Assembly: GCA_000438415.1 (NCBI GenBank)
Contig: FR902223.1
Location: 45,204-55,382 of the forward strand
From: Clostridium sp. CAG:628
GTDB lineage: Bacteria > Bacillota_I > Bacilli_A > RF39 > UBA660
Length of the DNA: 10,179 nt
Direction of reading: 5' to 3'
Positions 1 through 6,296 of the stretch are shown piece by piece. How positions within the stretch are numbered: the stretch's first letter is position 1; each line of letters starts with the position of its first letter. The position numbers and the translations under genes are program-made. The notes beneath the pieces are model-generated. The model was not told the DNA's origin and made no database searches. It was given only the letters and a program-made list of their open reading frames with translations.

Positions 1-32
1 TCATTTTAAGCATATAATTGTGAAAGTAAAAT

Positions 33-113
33 AAAAAAAGGAACGAGCTACCTCCATGCGAGCCTTCCGTTTAGAATAAACCAGGCAAATCCATGCTCCA
101 GCAACCTGTCCAT
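33..113 (-). ncRNA. Candidate small structured RNA, about 80 nt
   Basis: The block at 38-112 is much richer in G and C than its surroundings and has no credible ORF. Read on the minus strand it has a promoter just upstream (120-148), and it ends in a six- to seven-T run (39-33) preceded by a weak hairpin (GGAA-g-GCT with AGC-tcg-TTCC). Inside it a hairpin can be drawn with arms GCCT...GTTTA and TAAAC...AGGC and a TTC loop (86-62). The motif TCCATG occurs three times on the plus strand (53-58, 91-96, 109-114). The size resembles a short SRP RNA, but I do not find the conserved GGAA-loop/AGCAG signature, so I do not assign a family. Promoter, compact GC-rich body and T-run together support a transcript; function unknown. 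Confidence 0.38.
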
Positions 114-119
114 GTACAA

Positions 120-148
120 ATTATAACATATCATTTACTAAAAGTAAA
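120..148 (-). promoter_or_regulatory. Minus-strand promoter for the candidate small RNA
   Basis: On the minus strand: -35 TTTACT (148-143), 17-base spacer, -10 TATAAT (125-120) with an upstream TGT making an extended -10. The predicted start is near 113, at the edge of the GC-rich block. The region 121-226 otherwise holds only this promoter and the divergent one at 174-202. Confidence 0.45.
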
Positions 149-173
149 TAATTAATTTTCTTTGAAAATATAC

Positions 174-202
174 TTGACAAGTGTAAAAAATACACATATA
201 AT
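174..202 (+). promoter_or_regulatory. Sigma-A-type promoter of the Nudix-regulator operon
   Basis: TTGACA (174-179), exactly 17 bases, then TATAAT (197-202): a full consensus vegetative promoter. Transcription would begin near 209, leaving a leader of about 18 bases with a GAGGTG ribosome site (215-220) six bases before the ATG at 227. The spacer is almost entirely filled by an inverted repeat, so a bound repressor would block RNA polymerase. Confidence 0.88.
179..198 (+). promoter_or_regulatory. Operator copy 1 (GTGTA-N5-TACAC)
   Basis: Perfect inverted repeat with half-sites GTGTA (181-185) and TACAC (191-195) around five A, lying between the -35 and -10 of the operon promoter. The flanks are shared with a second copy, so 20 bases (179-198) are identical to 922-941. 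Position, symmetry and recurrence around the regulator gene indicate the binding site of that regulator. This is inferred, not shown. Confidence 0.75.
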
Positions 203-226
203 TATAGTGTGAGTGAGGTGAAATGA

Positions 227-898
227 ATGCAGTTAACAAATCCTTTATATAAAAATATTGGTATACATGTTATTGCTAGTATTTTTACTATTGATAAGGG
301 TGTAGTAAAGGTGTTACTTGTAAAAAGAACTAATGAACCATTTAAAGGAATGTGGAGTTTAGTTGGAGGAGCACTTTATAACAATGAAAAGTTAGAATAT
401 GCAGTTAAAAGAGAGATATTTGAAAAAAGTGGTTTAACTGATGTAAATGTTTATTTTTCAGGTGTGTTTGATGAAATTGATAGAAGTCCTGTTAGAAGAA
501 TGATAGCCCTAACTTATGTTGGGTTAATAGATGCAAATAAAGTTCAGGTATTAAAGAAAACTCTTAAAACTGATAATTCTGAGTGGGTAGCAATAGATAA
601 AGTAAAAACTCTGGCGGGTGATCATAATAATATTTTATTAAAAGGAATTGATACTTTAAAAGAGTTAATTATAACAACTGATATATTAAAAAGTTTGTTT
701 CCGAAAGGAGTAACTATTCCTGAAATACAAAAGACTTATGAAGGAATACTAAATAAAACTTTTGATAGACGTAATTTTAGAAAAAAACTTCTTAGTTTAG
801 GAATAATAGAAGATACTAATAAGTACATAATATTTGAAGGAAAGAAACCAGCTAAGTTATATAAATTTAATAAAAAGAAAAGTAAGAATGTATTATAA
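227..898 (+). CDS. NrtR-like regulator: Nudix domain plus winged helix
   Basis: 223 aa. Residues about 8-145 form a Nudix fold. Its Nudix box runs from G48 through E54, R62, E63 and E66 to G69-L70, and fits the family pattern except that the second Glu of the metal-binding EE pair is Lys (K67). Residues about 150-217 match the winged-helix half of NrtR proteins, including the typical RRNFRKKLLSLGIIED stretch and the KPAKLYKF end. In known NrtR proteins the Nudix part binds ADP-ribose or related nucleotides rather than acting as an efficient hydrolase, and ligand binding releases DNA. The altered box fits that. The ATG at 227 has GAGGTG six bases upstream; an ATG at 223 is in another frame. 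It is the first gene of its operon, and identical inverted repeats lie in its promoter and just after it, so autorepression is likely. The ligand and target pathway here are unknown. Confidence 0.85.
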   Translation: MQLTNPLYKNIGIHVIASIFTIDKGVVKVLLVKRTNEPFKGMWSLVGGALYNNEKLEYAVKREIFEKSGLTDVNVYFSGVFDEIDRSPVRRMIALTYVGLIDANKVQVLKKTLKTDNSEWVAIDKVKTLAGDHNNILLKGIDTLKELIITTDILKSLFPKGVTIPEIQKTYEGILNKTFDRRNFRKKLLSLGIIEDTNKYIIFEGKKPAKLYKFNKKKSKNVL

Positions 899-921
899 GT
901 ACATTTTTATAAAAAAGAAAT

Positions 922-941
922 AAGTGTAAAAAATACACATA
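922..941 (+). promoter_or_regulatory. Operator copy 2, upstream of the second gene
   Basis: The same 20 bases as 179-198, with GTGTA (924-928) and TACAC (934-938). It sits in the 55-base gap between the regulator and the next gene, directly before that gene's AAGGAG ribosome site (941-946). A TATAAA at 908-913 could be a -10 but has no good -35, so the site may control a weak internal promoter, act as a roadblock, or allow looping with copy 1. Confidence 0.72.
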
Positions 942-953
942 AGGAGAAAAATA

Positions 954-1481
954 ATGAATGAAGAATTAAGAAAGCTAGCCTTAGAAAAAATTAAAACTTT
1001 TAAAAATGAGAGAGAAAGAGTTATTTCTTTGCAAAATGAAATGAATGAATTATTAAATAATGATATTGTTAAAAGGTATTTATATTTAGAAAAAGAAGTA
1101 AGTAATGTTAGTGTTAATAGTGATAAGAAATTGATGTTAGATGCTTTTAATTCGTTACTTAGAAATATAAAGTGTAATCATGATATTTGGGTGTACTTAG
1201 GTAGTTTTTATTATGTGGATGATATGTTTAGGTCATATAGTGTAAGAGTTCTGGATGAAAGTGACAAAAAATTTGAGTATAATCTGTATGGATGTTTGGA
1301 ATGTGATGAAACAATAGAAGTTAGTGATTACTTAAAGTTTGAAAGTGAACACTTATGTTTAAAAAAGAAAAGTTTTGTTAATATTTATGAACTTAGAGGT
1401 TTATATTTTAAATATTTAACTGAAATGAAAACAAGTGAAGCAATGAAGAAGTTAAAAAATGTGTATGGAGGGAAAGAATGA
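954..1481 (+). CDS. Unrecognised protein with coiled coil and possible zinc site
   Basis: 175 aa, function not recognised. Residues 1-50 are charged and leucine-spaced, likely a coiled coil or helical hairpin. A CxH pair (C74, H76) and a CxxC pair (C114, C117; context YGCLECDE) are spaced so that they could hold one zinc ion. The segment between them is rich in aromatic residues and looks like beta strands. A lone C135 follows. There is no signal peptide or membrane segment, so it is probably cytoplasmic. AAGGAG (941-946) precedes the ATG by seven bases. It is the first gene after the second operator, and its last four bases overlap the next start (ATGA), pointing to co-translation. Confidence 0.8.
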   Translation: MNEELRKLALEKIKTFKNERERVISLQNEMNELLNNDIVKRYLYLEKEVSNVSVNSDKKLMLDAFNSLLRNIKCNHDIWVYLGSFYYVDDMFRSYSVRVLDESDKKFEYNLYGCLECDETIEVSDYLKFESEHLCLKKKSFVNIYELRGLYFKYLTEMKTSEAMKKLKNVYGGKE

Positions 1482-2137
1482 GTTATTTAATTTATTATTT
1501 AGTAAATGGTGAATATGTAGAAAAGTATAAGATTAATATTGATGAAGAAGAGTTAAAAAAAATAAAACTTGAAAGTATTTATAAGTGTGGTAAAAAGAGT
1601 AAAGTGAGTTATAATTGTACTAGATTTTTTAAAAATAATATATATTATACTGATTTTAAACAAACAGAAATGGGATGGAGAGAATATAATGATGGACCTG
1701 ATGAAAGACTTTATAATTATAGCTATATTGAATATGAACCTACTTATTTATCAAAACTAATAGATAATATCATAAGTTCAAGAAGTAAAGGATCTTTAAA
1801 AGAATTATTTCAAATGGACTTATCTAAAGAATTTTGTGGTTTTCAAAAAGAAATAAATGAATTACTTAATAAAGCAAGCAAAATAAACGATATTGACTAC
1901 AAAAATAAAATAAATATTTTAAATAAATTGAAAACTATTTATGAAAAACAAGAATTTAATAATGATAGACAAGATATTAGCATATACTATAAAAAGGCTT
2001 TTCTATGTTTTAGTTATGAATTAATTGATAAGATTAGTTTAGAAGAATGTAATAAAGTTATCAATTTTATTAACGGTATACCATTTACAAACGATAAAGA
2101 TTGTGATTTAATATTAAAAATGAAGGAGATGTTTTAA
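1478..2137 (+). CDS. Unrecognised cytoplasmic protein
   Basis: 219 aa, no family recognised. The N-terminal half (about 1-95) is rich in Tyr, Asn and charged residues in a pattern suggesting beta structure. The C-terminal half (about 96-219) looks helical, with many Leu, Ile and Lys. Five cysteines (C37, C47, C119, C177, C191) are scattered and form no clear metal motif. There is no signal peptide or membrane helix. The start overlaps the previous stop as ATGA and has GGAGGG (1467-1472) five bases upstream. It ends directly against the next ATG, so the three unknown genes are probably made in fixed ratio and may form a complex (inference). Confidence 0.78.
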   Translation: MSYLIYYLVNGEYVEKYKINIDEEELKKIKLESIYKCGKKSKVSYNCTRFFKNNIYYTDFKQTEMGWREYNDGPDERLYNYSYIEYEPTYLSKLIDNIISSRSKGSLKELFQMDLSKEFCGFQKEINELLNKASKINDIDYKNKINILNKLKTIYEKQEFNNDRQDISIYYKKAFLCFSYELIDKISLEECNKVINFINGIPFTNDKDCDLILKMKEMF

Positions 2138-2737
2138 ATGAATAGTTATATTAGCTTTAGATATTTAAACAAAAAATTATTAGACCAATATAAAGGTTTG
2201 GTGCCGGTTGAAATTGAATGTTCTAGAAGACACTATAATGGAGTAGACTATGATACTTACTCATATTCAACAATTGTATATTATAAGAAAGAAAATTTTA
2301 ATCCTAAAAACTATAAAAATGTTAAAACTTTTGGTAATGAGTTAACAGTTATAGACTTTGAATACGATTTTGAAGATTATATGAACTTTATTAAAGACTG
2401 TGAATTCAAATTAAGAGACGAAATAGTAGATAAACCATTTGGTATTTACTTATTTCAAGTAAACCATCACGTAGTAAAAGACGGAAAATGCTTACTTGTT
2501 AATACCAAAGATAACAAATATGATTTAGATAATTTTGTTATGAGTGTAGTAGAAGAACTAAACTTATTAAGTGAGTCTTCTAGAAAAAAGATTATATCAC
2601 AGTATGAACTAATAAGGTATAAACTATTTAAGGGTGAAGAATTAAGTAGAAAAGAATATGATTTATTAAGTAGTTTATTAGATAAAGACATAGACGAAAA
2701 ATTAGAAGAACTAACTGTATTAAAGCTTAGCTTATAA
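2138..2737 (+). CDS. Unrecognised cytoplasmic protein
   Basis: 199 aa, no family recognised. Residues 1-125 look like an alpha/beta domain with many aromatic residues, and include SRRHYNGVDYDTYSY (29-43) and a HH pair near residue 110. Residues about 130-199 look like a helical tail with heptad-like leucines. There is no export signal. The ATG follows the preceding TAA with no gap, and its AAGGAG lies inside the upstream gene, so translation is coupled. A histidine-phosphatase gene follows after 18 bases. Its constant place in the unit argues for a shared role with the two genes before it, but what that is cannot be read from the sequence. Confidence 0.78.
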   Translation: MNSYISFRYLNKKLLDQYKGLVPVEIECSRRHYNGVDYDTYSYSTIVYYKKENFNPKNYKNVKTFGNELTVIDFEYDFEDYMNFIKDCEFKLRDEIVDKPFGIYLFQVNHHVVKDGKCLLVNTKDNKYDLDNFVMSVVEELNLLSESSRKKIISQYELIRYKLFKGEELSRKEYDLLSSLLDKDIDEKLEELTVLKLSL

Positions 2738-2755
2738 TAAAGGAGGAATAAAAAA

Positions 2756-3313
2756 ATGATATATTTAATGAGACATGGACTCGATGATGAAAGGTTTATA
2801 GGAGGATATAGTAATAATCACCTTACGAATGAAGGTGTAAGAAGTGTGTGTCAAGCAAGAGATTATATTGTTAATAAAGGGTTGGTTATTAACAAAATAT
2901 TTACAAGTGATATATTAAGAGCGATAGAAACCGCAGATATTGTTAATACAAAGTTACATGTACCTGTAATACAAATGAAATATTTAAGAGAACTCGATAA
3001 AGGATTATTAAATGGCTTGAATTTGGAAATTGCAAATACTTATTATAATGAATGGATGAATGTTAAAGATATTTATAAAAGATTTCCAGAAGGTGAAAGT
3101 TTAAGTGATTTGTATAATCGAATACTTTACTATTATCATGATATTTTAAAAGAAGATAATACATTATTAGTTACTCACAGGGGTGTCATTAACATGATTT
3201 ACTATATTCTTACTAATACAAAGTTAGATTATAATAAAGAAAGATTTAACGTAACTCATTCTAGTATTCACGAATATGATCCGACATTAAAGAAAATAAA
3301 AAGAATATATTAG
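2756..3313 (+). CDS. Histidine phosphatase superfamily (phosphoglycerate-mutase-like) protein
   Basis: 185 aa, the normal length for a minimal branch 1 histidine phosphatase. The catalytic RHG is at residues 6-8 (H7 would be the phospho-acceptor). A TSDILRAIETA segment (50-60) supplies the second Arg (R55), an LRELDKG segment supplies the acid (E79), and the second catalytic His is in VTHRG (H141). All core residues are present, so it should be active. The family covers small-molecule phosphatases, cobalamin-pathway enzymes and mutases, and the substrate cannot be decided here. AGGAGG (2741-2746) lies nine bases before the ATG. It is the last gene of the Nudix-regulator unit, so its substrate may be linked to the nucleotide sensed by that regulator (inference). 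Confidence 0.88.
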   Translation: MIYLMRHGLDDERFIGGYSNNHLTNEGVRSVCQARDYIVNKGLVINKIFTSDILRAIETADIVNTKLHVPVIQMKYLRELDKGLLNGLNLEIANTYYNEWMNVKDIYKRFPEGESLSDLYNRILYYYHDILKEDNTLLVTHRGVINMIYYILTNTKLDYNKERFNVTHSSIHEYDPTLKKIKRIY

Positions 3314-3322
3314 AAAAAAATA

Positions 3323-3356
3323 AAATAAGGCGTATGTTAAAATAAACGCCTTATTT
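3323..3356. terminator. Bidirectional terminator between convergent units
   Basis: Perfect 11-bp stem AAATAAGGCGT (3323-3333) and ACGCCTTATTT (3346-3356) with a 12-base loop. On the minus strand it is followed by a long T-rich run (3322 down to 3314), so it ends the Crp/Fnr gene, whose stop codon overlaps the stem. On the plus strand the T stretch is only the A/T-rich foot of the stem, so it may end the phosphatase transcript less efficiently. Confidence 0.85.
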
Positions 3357-3994
3357 CAGTTTATATAATAAAGTAGCTTTATTTTTTTACCCTTTGTTTC
3401 TATAAGCTCATCGTCTTTTAAATTTTTAATTTCTCTAGACAAGGCACTTCTATTAACTGCTAGATAGTCAGCTAGTTCAGTATAACTCATTGGCAAATAA
3501 ATAACTTTTGAACCTGTTTTTTTACTTAATATTCTAAAATAATCTAAAAGTTTATCTCTTATACTTTTGTTTGATAACACTTCTATTCTCTCATTCGCTT
3601 TTGTAATTATAGTTGTTAAAATATTTATTAAGTTTTTTAAAAATTGATTATAAAATGTAAAACGATTTTCTTTCATATTTAAAATTGAATTAAAGTCTAT
3701 TACTACAACTTTTGTTTCTTCCTTTGTAATTACTTGATATTCTTCGTTTTTAAGTGGATAACTAAGACTACCAAATAATGAATTTTCTAAAAAGTCTTCT
3801 ACAATTGTTCTGTTACCTTCAATGTCATTTCTTACAATTTGCAAGTGTCCACTCAAAATAATACATATAAAGTTATCATTTATCATGTTACTTAATATTT
3901 CCTTATTTTTCGGGTATTTGTAACTAATTGCCTCCAAATAAGCTAACAGTTTTTCCCTGTTTTTTTTGCTAATATTATAGAATAATTCGTTCAC
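3356..3994 (-). CDS. Crp/Fnr-family transcriptional regulator
   Basis: 212 aa, typical length. Residues about 20-108 are the cyclic-nucleotide-binding-like beta roll (ILSGHLQIVRND, then the FGS turn near 74-76), 110-145 the dimer helix, and 168-207 the winged helix-turn-helix (SYTELADYLAVNRSALSREI). Only one cysteine is present (C44), so it cannot hold an FNR-type four-cysteine iron-sulfur cluster, and I do not see the cAMP-contacting pattern of Crp. The signal is therefore unknown. The start is GTG (3994-3992) with AGGTGA six bases upstream; no ATG competes. It is transcribed divergently from nrdD-nrdG-dut, with a 16-bp palindrome between them, making it the likely regulator of anaerobic dNTP synthesis and of itself. 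Confidence 0.88.
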   Translation of the reverse strand: MNELFYNISKKNREKLLAYLEAISYKYPKNKEILSNMINDNFICIILSGHLQIVRNDIEGNRTIVEDFLENSLFGSLSYPLKNEEYQVITKEETKVVVIDFNSILNMKENRFTFYNQFLKNLINILTTIITKANERIEVLSNKSIRDKLLDYFRILSKKTGSKVIYLPMSYTELADYLAVNRSALSREIKNLKDDELIETKGKKIKLLYYIN

Positions 3995-4012
3995 TTTACA
4001 TCACCTAAAATT

Positions 4013-4041
4013 ATTTTATCAAATTTTTGTAATTGTTGCAA
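4013..4041 (-). promoter_or_regulatory. Predicted promoter of the Crp/Fnr-type gene
   Basis: On the minus strand: TTGCAA (4041-4036), 17-base spacer, TAAAAT (4018-4013). The -35 lies inside the palindrome at 4034-4049, so a regulator bound there would shut off its own gene. Confidence 0.55.
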
Positions 4042-4049
4042 TTGCAACA
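4034..4049. promoter_or_regulatory. 16-bp palindromic operator, probable Crp/Fnr-type site
   Basis: Perfect palindrome with half-site TGTTGCAA (4034-4041) and its complement TTGCAACA (4042-4049). Its centre, 4041.5, is about 42 bases before the predicted nrdD transcription start near 4084, the classic class II position for Crp/Fnr activators. It also covers the predicted -35 of the divergent regulator gene. That combination predicts activation of nrdD and autorepression. Confidence 0.75.
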
Positions 4050-4077
4050 TTAACTTTTATATATGATGTTGTATAAT
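4050..4077 (+). promoter_or_regulatory. Predicted nrdD-nrdG-dut promoter
   Basis: TTAACT (4050-4055), 16-base spacer, TATAAT (4072-4077). The -35 is imperfect and abuts the 16-bp palindrome, as expected for an activator-dependent promoter. Transcription from about 4084 leaves a leader of about 29 bases before the ATG at 4113 and rules out the upstream in-frame ATG at 4077, which overlaps the -10. Confidence 0.65.
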
Positions 4078-4112
4078 TGACTTATAAAAATGATAAGAGA
4101 GAGGTAAATGGA

Positions 4113-6296
4113 ATGAAGGTAATTAAAAGAGATGGACATATGGTAGACTACTGTCCAGAAAAAATTGAACAAGCTATAATGAAAGCTAATAACGAAGTAG
4201 AAGAAGAAGATCAAGCAAGTAGTACTCAAATTAAAAATATTATTAAATATATAGAGAAACTTGGCAAGAAGAGAATACTAGTTGAAGATATTCAAGATAT
4301 TATTGAAATGAAACTTATGAGTCAAGGAAAATATGAACTTGCAAAACATTATATTACTTATAGATATACTAGAGAATTAGTAAGAAGAAGTAATACAACT
4401 GATCAGTCAATTAAAGAGTTAATTGATGGAGAAAGTGAGTACTGGAATACAGAAAATTCAAATAAAAATGCTAAAGTAGTAACAACACAAAGAGACTACT
4501 TAGCAGGTATAACTAGTACTGATATAACTAGAAGATTTTTACTACCTGAAGATATAGTTGAAGCACATGATGCAGGTATAATACACTTTCATGATGCTGA
4601 CTATTTTGCACAAAATGCATTACACAACTGTGACTTAGTAAACCTAGAAGACATGTTACAAAACGGAACTAGCATTAATGGAGTAATGATAGAAAAACCA
4701 CATAGATTTTTAACAGCTATGACTATTGCAACTCAAATAATTACTGCAGTTAGTAGCAGCCAATATGGAGGTGTTACAATAACTTTAACACATCTAGCTC
4801 CTTTTGTTAGAGAAAGTTATAATAGATATTTAGATAAGTACAAAAAGAGAAAATTAAGTAAAGAACAATGTGAAAAATTTGCAATGGAAGATACTAAAAA
4901 AGAAATAGTAGATGGAGTACAAACTTTCCAATATCAAGTTAATTCAATGACTACAACTAATGGTCAAGCACCATTTTTAAGTGTATGTATGTACTTGGGT
5001 GAGACTACAGAATATAAAGAAGAATTATCTTGGATTATAGAAGAATTTTTAAAACAAAGAATACTTGGTATGAAAAATGAACAAGGTGTATATATTACTC
5101 CAGCATTTCCAAAACTTCTTTATGTGTTAGAAGAAGATAACATTAATAAAAATGGTAAATATTACTACTTAACTAAACTAGCAGCAGAATGTACTGCAAA
5201 GAGAATGGTACCAGATTATATCAGTGAAAAGATAATGAAAGAATTAAAAATTGATAAAAATGGTAATGGTAATTGTTATCCTTGCATGGGTTGTAGAAGT
5301 TTCTTAACTCCTTATGTTGACGAAAATGGTAAACCTAAATACTATGGCAGATTTAATCAAGGTGTTGTTACAATTAACTTAGTTGATGCTGCTTTATCTA
5401 GTGATAAAGATATGGATACATTCTGGCAAATATTTGAAGAAAGACTTGAGTTATGTCATAAAGCTTTACAAATTAGACATAAACGTTTAAGTAAGGCAAC
5501 AAGTGATGTTGCACCTATTCTTTGGCAACATGGTGCTTTAGCTAGACTTAAAAAGGGAGAAAGTATTCATGAGTTATTACATAACGGGTATTCAACGATA
5601 AGTTTAGGTTATGCGGGACTTTATGAATGTGTTAAATACATGACAGGACACTCTCACACAGACAATGGAAAGGGTAAAGAATTTGCTCTTGAAGTTATGG
5701 AAAAAATGAATGCTAAATGTAAAGAATGGAAAGAAGTTGAAAACATTGATTACAGTGTTTATGGTACACCAATAGAATCAACTACTTATAAATTTGCAAA
5801 ATGTTTAAAAGACAGGTTTGGTGTTGTTAAAGGTATTACAGATAGAGACTATATTACTAATTCATACCATGTTCCTGTATTTGAAGAAATAGATGCATTT
5901 ACTAAATTAAAACTAGAAAGTGAATTTCAAAAACTTAGTCCAGGTGGAGCAATTAGTTATATAGAAACACCAAATTTATGCAATAACTTAGATGCAGTTT
6001 TGGAAGTTATAACATTCATTTATAATAATATTATGTATGCAGAGTTAAATACAAAGAGTGACTATTGTCAAGAATGTGGATATACTGGAGAAATATTAAT
6101 AGATGATAATATGGAATGGTACTGTCCAAACTGTGGAAATAGAGACCACAACAAACTTAATGTAGCAAGACGTACTTGTGGTTATATTGGAACTAATTTC
6201 TGGAATAAAGGAAGAACTCAAGAAATTAAAGAAAGAGTTTTACATATAGACAATAAAGAAGAAAAGGATACTAAGAAAGACAAGGAAGAAAAATAA
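4113..6296 (+). CDS. nrdD: Anaerobic (class III) ribonucleoside-triphosphate reductase, large subunit
   Basis: 727 aa from the ATG at 4113, which has GAGAGG eight bases upstream. It reduces ribonucleoside triphosphates to dNTPs using a glycyl radical installed by NrdG, so it works only without oxygen. Residues about 2-92 are an ATP cone (VIKRDGHMVDYCPEKI), the allosteric activity switch. The active-site cysteines are C173 (HNCDLVN) and C394 (MGCRSFL). A four-cysteine zinc site (C652, C655, C671, C674) lies near the end, followed by the radical loop RRTCGYIG with G690 as the predicted radical glycine. A lysine/glutamate-rich tail of about 15 residues closes the protein. All key residues are present. 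It is first in the unit with nrdG and dut, and no aerobic reductase gene is in the window. Confidence 0.97.
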   Translation: MKVIKRDGHMVDYCPEKIEQAIMKANNEVEEEDQASSTQIKNIIKYIEKLGKKRILVEDIQDIIEMKLMSQGKYELAKHYITYRYTRELVRRSNTTDQSIKELIDGESEYWNTENSNKNAKVVTTQRDYLAGITSTDITRRFLLPEDIVEAHDAGIIHFHDADYFAQNALHNCDLVNLEDMLQNGTSINGVMIEKPHRFLTAMTIATQIITAVSSSQYGGVTITLTHLAPFVRESYNRYLDKYKKRKLSKEQCEKFAMEDTKKEIVDGVQTFQYQVNSMTTTNGQAPFLSVCMYLGETTEYKEELSWIIEEFLKQRILGMKNEQGVYITPAFPKLLYVLEEDNINKNGKYYYLTKLAAECTAKRMVPDYISEKIMKELKIDKNGNGNCYPCMGCRSFLTPYVDENGKPKYYGRFNQGVVTINLVDAALSSDKDMDTFWQIFEERLELCHKALQIRHKRLSKATSDVAPILWQHGALARLKKGESIHELLHNGYSTISLGYAGLYECVKYMTGHSHTDNGKGKEFALEVMEKMNAKCKEWKEVENIDYSVYGTPIESTTYKFAKCLKDRFGVVKGITDRDYITNSYHVPVFEEIDAFTKLKLESEFQKLSPGGAISYIETPNLCNNLDAVLEVITFIYNNIMYAELNTKSDYCQECGYTGEILIDDNMEWYCPNCGNRDHNKLNVARRTCGYIGTNFWNKGRTQEIKERVLHIDNKEEKDTKKDKEEK

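Noticed and set aside
33..113. Assignment of the GC-rich island as SRP (4.5S) RNA or as the start of RNase P RNA
   Set aside because: The length fits a short SRP RNA, but the conserved GGAA-loop/AGCAG core is missing. The plus-strand AAATCCATGCTC resembles the RNase P start only over a few bases, and the rest of that RNA is absent.
93..155. A 20-codon ORF beginning at ATG 93 on the plus strand
   Set aside because: It has no ribosome site, runs across the minus-strand promoter elements and resembles no protein.
179..941. CRISPR or other repeat array based on the 20-base repeats
   Set aside because: There are only two copies, 743 bp apart, each at a promoter-like position; they are operators, not an array.
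2467..2691. Minus-strand ORF inside the gene at 2138-2737
   Set aside because: It is a low-complexity Ser/Leu-rich shadow of a well-supported plus-strand gene, with no ribosome site or independent signal.
4077..6296. Unusual genetic code (TGA as tryptophan), given the very AT-rich sequence
   Set aside because: All recognisable proteins are intact with TGG for Trp, and TGA acts as a stop, for example at the end of nrdG and of the gene at 954-1481.
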